Assembly (NCBI GenBank): GCA_958450365.1
Contig: CAUEEP010000855.1
Location: forward strand, 94,004-158,003
Length of the DNA: 64,000 nucleotides
Direction of reading: 5' to 3'
Source of the DNA: Mesorhabditis belari
Lineage: Eukaryota > Nematoda > Chromadorea > Rhabditida > Rhabditidae
In this document: positions 56,218 through 64,000 of the stretch, piece after piece
Layout: each line of letters begins with the position of its first letter
Numbering within the stretch: the stretch's first letter is position 1
Program-made: the position numbers and the translations under genes
Notes under the pieces: generated by a model
The model's database searches: none
Told to the model about the DNA's origin: nothing
The model's input: only the letters and a program-made list of their open reading frames with translations

Positions 56218-56344
56218 AAAACGGGAATATCTCTCGAGTGTTATGTTCAATTCTGGTGTTTTCTTAAATAAACGCAATTGAAAGGTTTTTGACGAAAACG
56301 ACAAATGAAATCAGATTTTGGGTGTCGAGTTGGAGTTAGAAGGC

Positions 56345-56765
56345 CAGACCAATACCACCCCAAACTCTATGATAGATAAGGCTATGACAATCGGGGCAAA
56401 AAATGCGTCGGGAACTGTCGATAAAAACCTCGGCAAGCGATGATCGCTCAAAACCATAAGGCATTCCTAGGTCGAGTTTTTGTGAAATTTTGAGAAAGGA
56501 AATTTCGGATGAAGATAAGCGCTTCTGGGTGGGCTGTTCGAAGGTGAGAGTATGAAAAGGATCACCGAAGACATTGTAGTTGCTAGTTTAGTGAATTCCA
56601 TTGCCTTTTGAAGAAAACTTGAGCATTAATGGTTGAAAAATTTTGTGATCTAAGGGTGCTTTTTCTCCAATTATCTAAGAGGGCCAACTTCTTATAGAAT
56701 GCAACAAATTGCGCCACTTAGATGTGTTGCTAATAAGCAGGACGCTTATTTCTTTATAGAATCTA
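56345..56765 (-). repeat. Dispersed repeat R2, inverted copy
   Basis: Reverse complement of the block upstream of the cysteine-peptide genes (GCCTTATC, CCCACCCAGAAGCGCTTATC), continuing into the segment shared with 10062-10275. Non-coding. Confidence 0.7.
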
Positions 56766-57464
56766 AACTTTGGGCGACTTGTTTAAGCTTTCTACGATTT
56801 CTATTTTGAATACAAATCCATTTTCTATCTGGTTTCAAATAATAATAATACCAACTCTTAATAACACTTTTTGGGTTTTTTTCTCTAGAAGAAACGATAG
56901 ACCTCTACCAATTTTTGTTCGGATGATCAGACATGCATTGTCTAGGTGGGGTAAACTTTCATTTGGATCTAATGTCGGGGCTTCAACACGAGGCTTTTGT
57001 TCGAAACCATTCGATTTGGATTCATTCCTTGGTTGACTTGATTGTAGTCTGACTAGGGAAAGGGCACTAACCCAAGGTTAGCTTTGTTTGGACATCTAGT
57101 CCCTTCATAGAAGCGAGTATGATGGACGAAACCTGAACATGAACATGATCAATCACAACTTTGGATTCAATCCAATTGGATCCATTGGATTGGATCCAAA
57201 GTTGTGATTGATCTGAACAATCGAAGCTACAGTTGGCTCCTCGGCGTTTCTTCAGATTAACTCTTAGCACTACATTTCCTGAAATCTCAGAAAAACTACC
57301 TAAATCTCGCTGTTCTTTTCAAATTTATCCAAGTTAAGCCCCTCTTCCAGTACTCCGTGCTTCCTACAAGGTTTAACTGTTACGATTACTATTTCTGAAA
57401 TTTTCTGAAATTAAAGAAAAACTACCGTAACCTCGCTGTCCCCTAGGCTCGCTTTGAGAATTCC
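56766..57464. other. No recognisable gene
   Basis: Open frame 56770-57036 has no family resemblance. The stretch contains the palindrome listed separately and two related segments (AAACTACCTAAATCTCGCTG and AAACTACCGTAACCTCGCTG). Confidence 0.4.
57147..57213. repeat. 67-base near-perfect palindrome
   Basis: GATCAATCACAACTTTGGAT pairs with ATCCAAAGTTGTGATTGATC around a CCAATTGGATCCATTGG centre, with minor mismatches near the middle. Confidence 0.9.
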
Positions 57465-57720
57465 GTGTCTTGTATTTCAAACATAGAAGTTTTGTTTTTT
57501 GCCTTGACGCTAATTCTTGGCTTAACGATGTCCAACTTGCCGTTGACGTTACTTGTCAATGGTTTCAAATTGACGATCGCAAAACTTCCAAACAAAACAA
57601 AACAAACAAAACCCCAATTCATCACCAAAAAACCCTTGTGAACTCAAAGTTTACAGCAGACCCCCAGAACACAATTTCATTTTACTGCCTTCAAAACACA
57701 AGACAAAGTACCAAAGTTTT
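57465..57720 (+). repeat. Dispersed repeat R1, diverged copy
   Basis: TTGTATTTCAAACATAGAAG, then CTAATTCTTGGC, TTGCCGTTGACGTTACTTGT and CAGCAGACCCCCAGAACACA match the R1 family in direct orientation. Confidence 0.75.
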
Positions 57721-57779
57721 CAACTCCTTAGAGAGTTTCAACTTCTTTTCTGAAGAGAAGAGATTTCAAAACCCGTGCC

Positions 57780-58300
57780 TATCAAAAAAAAGGCTAATAA
57801 AAAGACTTTATGATAGATAAGGCCATGACAATCGGGGCAAAAAATGGGTCGGAAACTGTCACAAAAACATCGGCACGGGACGATCACTCAAAAACTTTAT
57901 GAGCAAACAGATAAGGCATTCCTAAGTCGAGTTTTTGTAAAATATTATAAGCCGAAGTGTCCGATAAAGATAAGGCTTCTGGGTGGGCTGTTTTCAAAGT
58001 GGGCGTATGCCAAAGGTCGCTGGAGACACTGCAGTTTTTATTGGATCATTTGACTCCACAAAATTATTGGATCATTTGACAAAGTACCAAAGTTTTCAAC
58101 TCCTTGAAACTATAATATCTAGCAAATCAAAACCCAAACCCTTTCTTTATTTTTTGAGAATGAACCCTGATACAGCCAGCCAAAAAACTTCATTGAAGAA
58201 ATTGATAAGGCTTGCTCTCCATTCACACTTAAAAACCAGTGCGAAACGACCACCCGAAAAGACTACTGGCTATGAGCCTGTCAAGACCAAAATACTTTAA
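57780..58300. repeat. Mosaic of dispersed repeats R2 (-) and R3
   Basis: 57810-58040 is an inverted copy of the block upstream of the cysteine-peptide genes (compare 51085-51245). 58100-58255 is an inverted copy of the 50505-50640 type. The open frames across it are not conserved. Confidence 0.65.
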
Positions 58301-58735
58301 AGATAATAAGATGAAATTGTTTATTTGGGTGGTGTTCGGTGAATTTCGGGTTAAAAGGGTGGATTTAGATGGCAATGAAAGGGTGATTAGATTGTCTAAA
58401 AAAGTTTTTTTGGGGTAGACACGGGTTTTGAATTCATATCAAGTCTCTTTATAGGTTTTGCTTTAGGTTTACTCAAGTATTGAAAAAGGAAAAAGGAAAG
58501 ACGAAAATGGGGTGAGCAAACTGGAACTGACTTTGACAATATGAGACAATTTTCGAGTAGGAGCTTGACCTGGTTTTTGAGTCAAGCCTCGGTTGAATTG
58601 ATTGTGTTCTTAACTTGGCAGGGTCCGGAAATTGGGTCTTGCTCCAACTCTAGTTATCATAATTCAGGGTATTCAATATTGATGGAGAATTTTACGTTAC
58701 AAGGTTGTTCAACGCTCCCAAGAAATTATTAAGAT
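58298..58735 (+). repeat. Inverted repeat partner of 62483-62815 and 63113-63365
   Basis: 58430-58735 closely matches the reverse complement of 62483-62785, and 58298-58510 that of 63113-63365. An open frame within (MRQFSSRSLTWFLS...) is kept in both partners, but this follows from recent duplication and the frame resembles nothing known. Confidence 0.85.
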
Positions 58736-59331
58736 TTTATGCAGGGCGGAAGAAAACTTGGTGCGACTATGCATAAAAACCGGACAAAGTTTCCGACCTA
58801 CACCCGTCGAATGAAGAAAAAGGGCTAAAGGGAAATTTTTTGCGGGGTACGGTACCTCATCCACGCATCCACGCTTGAGCGCTTTTGTGATAGCCCCTTA
58901 AAAGGATCTATCCCAAAACCCGCCGACCAAAACAGCGACCAAAACTGGTTTTTAACGTTTTCACTAACTTTTTATTTTTGTATGTAACAAAGCAATCTGA
59001 AACTGCACGAGGCGTTGCTGCATACTCATCATCGTCCTCTTATCATCACGGACCAACCTGAAATTTTGAGGTTTATTTTAGCCGCTTTATGGATGAATGA
59101 CTTAATATTTGGTTCGCCTAGTCATTTAGCATTTTTATTTTGCGGGTAATCAGTCAGCCACAGTCAGCCAGACTTGCTTTCTTGAACCAATTTTCTAGGA
59201 AATCGGTTATTTTCTGAAAATTCGATACTAAAACACTTGATCTAACCAAATTTTCCCAGCTGGCCTCATTTCTTCACTTCCCAATCTCTACGATATTCTC
59301 CAATATGAGAATCGCTCCTGGAAATGGCCTG
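58736..59331. other. No recognisable gene
   Basis: Unremarkable sequence; nothing coding seen on either strand. Confidence 0.4.
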
Positions 59332-59869
59332 GGATTCCGATTCAAATGTTTCAATTGCTCCTCAAATTGGGCACAAACTTTTATGCGACTTTTATGGATT
59401 GTCATCATTTACATAAAAGAGGTGAGATTTCATAAAAGAAATGATAAGGATTAAATTTTCTGATTTTAGTATCGTCAACCGGTTTTCTAGAAGTTCTTTT
59501 CTTTATGTTATTGTGATCAACAAAAAACTGGGATGAGTAAGACGTCGAAACAAGCAACAACTCTTATCATTTCCAACTCTTATCATTGATGCTTTTAAAT
59601 AAAAACCCATTTATGATTGGTGATTGTGAGCAATTGTACAATACGAATACGTAAAATTCGGAACAATTTGATAGAAATGAATCTGGAAAATGAAACTGGA
59701 GGATCTCGGCTATGTAACTTAGAAAGAAGACCAGAATAGCACGATTTATGAGAACAAAGCCGAGGAAAACCAGGCTTGAGCTTTATCTAAAACAAAGTTA
59801 TAAAATAGTCTAGTTAAGATAAAAAACTGCAACTCAAAAAACCCGTTTGTCAGTGTTCAACCTTCAGCT
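59332..59869 (+). repeat. Segmental duplication, copy 2 (partner 4712-5254)
   Basis: Direct copy of the block that follows the truncated SNF5-like gene, with a 5-base gap. Non-coding in both places. Confidence 0.85.
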
Positions 59870-60440
59870 TTTCCCTTTGGATGCAAACACAAAAACCAAC
59901 CTGCAAATCGACAAATGCAATATTTTTTCTATATATGCAATGGCAGTCAAGCTTATCAATTTCCATCATGAATTCAAACAAAAATTTAAAAAGAAGCTAG
60001 TGTTTTTTGGCGATTTCAGCTAAGGGACTTTGGCCGCAAAATTTCCCTCTTCTCCTCTTTTTAAGATGTTTCAACGTCTCGTTATCAAAGGCAAAAGAGG
60101 GAATCGACAATAGAATTCTTTGTTTAGCTATTTAAACATGGTCTACCTGAAAAAAAGACGCTTCAATGAGTGAAAAGGAAAAGTACAAAAGTCGAATAGC
60201 CTTTTTTTAAAGAAAAGTTGAAAGCTTTTGCTGCAAAAAGTAAAATAAGTACCTTTCCAAAGATACCGTAAAGTCGGCGCTTTTCTGTTTCTGTCAATCT
60301 TGACGAACTTCCGAAGAGCTGATCAAAACCCCTCAAAAGTCATCTTTTTGAGGCAAGATACAAATGATACAAACTAGATCTCATATGGTATTTTGTGTGC
60401 AAACCAGCCCTCAGCCATAGCCACCCAAAAAACTTTATTA
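59870..60440. other. No recognisable gene
   Basis: AT-rich DNA without gene features. Confidence 0.4.
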
Positions 60441-60591
60441 TCCTTTGCATACTCCCTCCTTGCAAAAAGCCCACCCAGAAGGCTTATCTCCATCCGACAT
60501 TGCGGCTCCTAAAATTTTACCAAAAAACTCGATTCAAGAATGCCTTATCTATTTGCTCATAAAGTTTTTGAGCGTCGTCGAGAGGCTTATC

Positions 60592-60635
60592 AAATCGAGT
60601 CAAGAGGCTTATCAAATCCAGCTTCCATATAAATA
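60592..60635 (+). promoter_or_regulatory. Doubled GATA-type motif and TATA box of cysteine-peptide gene C
   Basis: GAGGCTTATCAAATC occurs twice (60592, 60604) before CATATAAATAC; the TATA box at 60628 is 65 bases before the ATG at 60693. Genes A and B have one copy of the motif. Confidence 0.55.
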
Positions 60636-60692
60636 CAATGAGACTCACAAAGATCTCCATCTTGCATCAGTTCCCAGCTTCAAACCCAAACA

Positions 60693-61207
60693 ATGCGTCT
60701 TCTCTCCTCTTGTCTTGTTCTTCTCTTTGCCGTTCTTCTCGTCTTCAGTGGGTTCAAGCTTAAATAAATTAATCTTCTCAGAGTAACATACGGTTAGAAA
60801 TCAAATGCTGAATCCAGTTTTCTTTCAATTAGCTCAATTCTTATCATGTATATTGCTTGAAGTTTTTGACTTGTTAAAAAGATGGGCCCCTAGCATGTAA
60901 ATTGGAAAGAAATGAAAGATTTTAGCCTCTTCTTCCATGGTGAACGCTGTTGCCGTCCCGGCATGCGACTCCTCTTGCCCGGTGAGTTAAATTCTGAATT
61001 TGAAAATACTCTGACTCGTTACTACAAACACTGATTGATTATAAATAAGCGGGATAAAACTTTATTTCAAAAAATTGAGTTTGGTTTTCACAATTTTTTC
61101 ATTTCATTTCAAAATATTCATTTTAGAGTGGCGTCGTCGCTTGTTGCGCCTCAAAAGGCTATTCGAATGGTGGTTTCTGCGACGGTGGAGCCGCCTTCTG
61201 CAACTGA
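60693..61207 (+). CDS. Small secreted six-cysteine peptide, gene C (63 aa)
   Basis: Exons 60693-60747, 60926-60981, 61127-61207 (55 + 56 + 81 = 192 bases). Same intron positions and phases as genes A and B. It starts MRLLSSCLVLLFAVLLVF. The mature pattern is C-x3-C-x6-CC-x10-C-x6-C, with SNGGFC where A and B have PNGGYC. It is a diverged paralogue: the signal peptide and the VNAVAVPAC segment are nearly unchanged, but the mature peptide differs at many positions. That fits relaxed or diversifying selection on the secreted part. No AATAAA is seen immediately downstream. Confidence 0.75.
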
Positions 61208-61264
61208 AAAACGAGAATTGTCTCGAGTGTTATTCAATCATTGTGTTTTCTTATATAAACTGAA

Positions 61265-61500
61265 TTGAAAGATGTTTTTGATGAAAACGACAAATGAAAT
61301 CAGATTTTGGGTGTCGAGTTAGGGTTCTTTGTCCTAGTGACCGTGATACTTATGACGGATTGAGGAGAAGCTGAGTTGTACTTTTCAATCAACGAGTGGC
61401 CTCTTTTTTCAGATAGATCATGTTCAAATAGCTGAACAGAGGTGTTGAACTAAGAATGAGAAAGTATAGCAAAACCTCGTCCTACTCCTAACGTGTAAAG
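61265..61500 (+). repeat. 3' flank of gene C, shared with gene A
   Basis: Aligns with 52060-52290, showing that the ancestral duplication of A and C included at least 230 bases of 3' flank. Confidence 0.7.
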
Positions 61501-61600
61501 ACAGTTGGAGACATTTGAGGTCACTAGCAATGTCAGATTCGAGAAGAAGGACAGTTGGAGACATTTGAGGTCACTAGCAATGTCAGATTCGAGAAGAAGT
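61498..61600. repeat. Tandem duplication of about 51 bases
   Basis: GGACAGTTGGAGACATTTGA through GATTCGAGAAGAAG is present twice in tandem. Confidence 0.95.
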
Positions 61601-61609
61601 GTCATTCTA

Positions 61610-61975
61610 TTAGGTGCGTGAAAAAGTAATCCACGTTTTTAACATTGAAATCGAAAAGATCATAAGTTTCGTTAAGATAATTTTTATTCAACAAAGTAAT
61701 CACTATTCAAAAGAACCATCTTTTGCCGACGTTCTACAAGAAAAGACATTCCACGATAATAAAAATCTTGGTCCTTAGAGGCGAAGAAAAAACCAGCCTC
61801 GCTTTTGACATCTTCTTCGGAGTTGGCCAAAAAGTTCATTGGCCAAAAAGTCAGACAGAGACAAAAATAAATAATAATCAGTTGCAGGATGGTCTGAACT
61901 AAAACCACCCATCCAACACTCTGGATTTTTTTTGTCGAGTCTGTAAAGAGGCGCGTTCTCTGGAGCAACAGGACA
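61610..61975 (-). pseudogene. Mariner (DD34D) transposase 3' remnant with terminal repeat
   Basis: The minus strand ends EEDVKSEAGFFFASKDQDFY, RGMSFLVERRQKMVLLNSDY, FVE and stop (61684), the normal mariner C-terminus. Upstream, in another frame, SSDHPATDYYLFLSLSDFL matches the third catalytic Asp region, so at least one frameshift is present. The 3' end TTAGGTGCGTGAAAAAGTAA, directly after CTA, is a typical mariner terminal repeat. Everything before about 61975 is lost. Confidence 0.82.
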
Positions 61976-62014
61976 CCTTTCCTGTTTACTAATGATGCGC
62001 GTCTCTCAGTGAAT

Positions 62015-62220
62015 GGAAGTGAGCCTTATTAATTTCTCTCATGTGTTTTTGGCTGGCTCTTTCAGGGTTCATTTCTACAGAAGATGAAAAGCTTGGGTTT
62101 TGGATTTGATTTTTACGGCCCGTCTATTAAGGAAATGTAATACTCCATTCAATTTTGTCAGAAATTTTGCCACTAACACGGAAATGGTCGCGAGGGTTGG
62201 AGCGTTGGAAAACCAGCCAT
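62015..62220 (+). repeat. Dispersed repeat R3 copy
   Basis: GTGAGCCTTATTAATTTCTC, then GGCTCTTTCAGGGTTCATTT and AATGGTCGCGAGGGTTGGAG match 50540-50740 and 54780-54960. Non-coding. Confidence 0.75.
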
Positions 62221-62482
62221 TCTCTCGTCAATTTCAAAAAACAAACAATGACTTCACTGTTTGAAATAATTGAAGAAGATGCCTGATTGTACCGATGTAA
62301 ATGCGCTTTATTTCCGAATGTTCTCGATTACAGGGTGTTCAATATTTATGGAAACTAATAGTTCACGAAGTTTGAGGCTTGTTTTGTACAAATCTCAAAA
62401 AGAAGCAATCATCTCTAACACATACACCTTAACAAGTTTAAGTCAATTTTTCTTTTTCGCCCCAACTCTGTAATTCAGTGCT

Positions 62483-62815
62483 TTCTTAATAATTTCTTGG
62501 GAGCGTTGAACAACCTTGAAACGTAAAATTCTCCATCAATATTGAATACCCTGTATTATGATAACTAGAGTTGGAGCAAGACCCAATTTCCGGACCCTGC
62601 CAAGTTAAGAACACAATCGATTCAACCGAGGCTGGACTCAAAAACCAGGTCAAGCTCCTACTCGAAAATTGTCTCATATTGTCGAAGTCAGTTCCAGTTT
62701 GCTCACCCCATTTTCGTCTTTCCTTTTTCCTTTTTCAATACTTGAGTAAACCTAAAGCAAAACCTATAAAGAGACTTGATATGAATTCAAAACCCGTGTC
62801 TACCCCAAAAAAGCC
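62483..62815 (-). repeat. Inverted partner of 58430-58735
   Basis: From TAATTTCTTGGGAGCGTTGA to GAATTCAAAACCCGTGTCTA, reverse-complementary to the earlier block with few differences. Confidence 0.85.
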
Positions 62816-62819
62816 CTAA

Positions 62820-63070
62820 TAAAAGACCACCAAAAACCTTATGATAGATAAGGCCATGAAAATCGGGGCAAACAATCAGTCGGGAACTGTCGACAAGAAC
62901 GTCGGTATGGGATGATCGCTCAAAAACTTTATGAGCAAAACAGATAAGGCATTCTTGAATCGAATTTTTTGGGACAATTTTAGGCGCCGTAGTCGGCTGA
63001 AGATAAGCCTTTTGGGTGGGCTTTTTGCAATGATGAACTAGGCCAAAGGTCGCTGGAGACACTGTAGTTT
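62820..63070 (-). repeat. Dispersed repeat R2, inverted copy
   Basis: Reverse complement of the block upstream of the cysteine-peptide genes (for example GCCTTATCTGTTTTGCTCAT on the minus strand). The minus-strand open frame is not kept in the other copies. Confidence 0.7.
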
Positions 63071-63112
63071 CGAATTCAATTCACTCAGACATTTAATGCT
63101 TTTATTGTCATA

Positions 63113-63365
63113 TTGTCGAAGTCAGTTCCATTTTGCTCACCCCATTTTCGTCTTTCCTTTTTCCTTTTTCAATACTTGAGTAAACCTAAAGCAAAACCTA
63201 TAAAGAGACTTGATATGAATTCAAAACTCGTGTCTACCCCAAAAAAATTTTTAGACAATCTAATCACCCTTTCATTGCCATCTAAATCCACCCTTTTAAC
63301 CCAAAATTCACCGAACACCACCCAAATAAACAATTTGATCTTATTATCTTTAAGGCATTTTGGTC
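63113..63365 (-). repeat. Inverted partner of 58298-58510
   Basis: Repeats part of 62690-62815 and extends it, matching the earlier block in reverse. Together with 62483-62815 it shows a second, partly overlapping insertion. Confidence 0.8.
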
Positions 63366-63496
63366 TTGACAGGCTCAAGTAAATCTTAAGAGTAAGATAC
63401 ACTTAAAACGTCAAGCTTTCAACTTTTTAGCATTGGCTGCAGTGTTTAAAGCAAGAACTGCATTAAACAGTCTTTCCTCCACGTCTAAAGCTTACA

Positions 63497-63946
63497 CTAT
63501 TCAACTCCGGATCCACCTTGACCGCTTGAGTTGCGTCTGGCGTCTGGCGATGGGGCGACTTTGGGCACTTGCTTCAGCAAACTCGGCAGACTGAGGATCT
63601 GAACAAAAATAGGTATTTTAGATAAAAACTGTAAATTGCGTTAGCCTACAAGTTAAAGTTTGTGTAATTTTAACAATTTGCGACTTCTACTTTAGATCAC
63701 TTCAATTTTAATCCTTGTTTTCTCAAAAATATGAACTTCAACTAATAAATCAAAGTTTACGCAAAATTTTCCGTTAAATTTGCCTATAAACATCGCGAAC
63801 TTGATTGCGATTTGTTGTTGGACAGTGCAAATGGATAATCCGATTAAGTGACGATGTGCTTGGTATAGTTTCCGCTTGTGATCGATCCAAAATCGGCAAG
63901 TGTCTGGGCACAATTGGTGGCGGGACGATCAACGATGACGAGGGCT
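63497..63946 (-). CDS. 3' end of an unidentified gene (partial)
   Basis: A last exon, 63598-63497, follows a TTTTGTTCAG acceptor and reads ILSLPSLLKQVPKVAPSPDA then a Gly/Ser end and TAG. An earlier exon starts at 63946 after TTGTTTCAG and reads EPSSSLIVPPPIVPRHLPIL, with an open frame to about 63777. The exact donor is unclear because no good GT fits the phase. Proline- and serine-rich, no family recognised. The gene continues beyond the right edge. Confidence 0.4.
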
Positions 63947-64000
63947 CTGAAACAATGAAAACCATTAACACAAACTTTGCAATAATCTCAAAATGTGTTT

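Noticed and set aside
58541..62677. Repeated 63-codon open frame (MRQFSSRSLTWFLS...) in two inverted copies
   Set aside because: It is kept only because the DNA is a recent inverted duplicate; there is no start context, splice sites or known relatives.

Overview
This is animal, almost certainly nematode, genomic DNA. The evidence is spliced genes with many small introns ending in TTTTCAG or TTTTAG, a 19-base match to the nematode spliced leader SL1 (12817-12835), homologues of two animal-specific proteins (SNF5/SMARCB1 and the TRIM-NHL protein LIN-41), and Tc1/mariner remains. No bacterial operon, viral genome, CRISPR array or rRNA is visible. The species cannot be named from the sequence.

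Layout. 1-10.7 kb: a mariner remnant, a broken SNF5-like gene (1907-4441) and a broken LIN-41-like gene (6642-8130) whose second NHL exon is inverted. 10.7-42.7 kb: 32 kb of satellite DNA built from one AT-rich backbone that carries many different palindromic or hairpin cores (GGTACC, AGTACT, GATC and C-run/G-run types), some expanded into kilobase minisatellites. In the middle (21744-24056, minus strand) lies an intact 11-exon gene for a 504-residue PHD-finger protein, bracketed by inverted arrays of the TTCAGTACTGAA palindrome. 42.7-49.6 kb: a large inverted repeat (43457-44205 and 47389-48105) holding a tRNA-like sequence in each arm and, between the arms, a small secreted-protein gene and pieces of a charged nuclear-type protein; beyond it a gene fragment is cut off at the repeat edge. 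49.6-63.4 kb: duplicated DNA with three intact genes for small secreted six-cysteine peptides plus one lone exon, two copies of a dead DD37D transposase, a mariner remnant and several dispersed inverted-repeat elements. The end of an unidentified minus-strand gene enters from the right edge.

How it fits together. The conserved regulatory genes here are decayed duplicates, while the lineage-specific genes (PHD-finger protein, 141-residue secreted protein, cysteine peptides) have consistent reading frames across their introns. The cysteine-peptide genes share one promoter layout (CTTATC GATA-type motif, then TATAAATA, then ATG 65 bases after the TATA box) and spread by segmental duplication. 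The most unusual element is the satellite system: a constant backbone with a variable palindromic cargo at a fixed position, on both sides of the PHD-finger gene. Some satellite units are badly degraded (for example 40440-40700), which probably reflects long-read assembly error, so single-base frameshifts should be judged with care.
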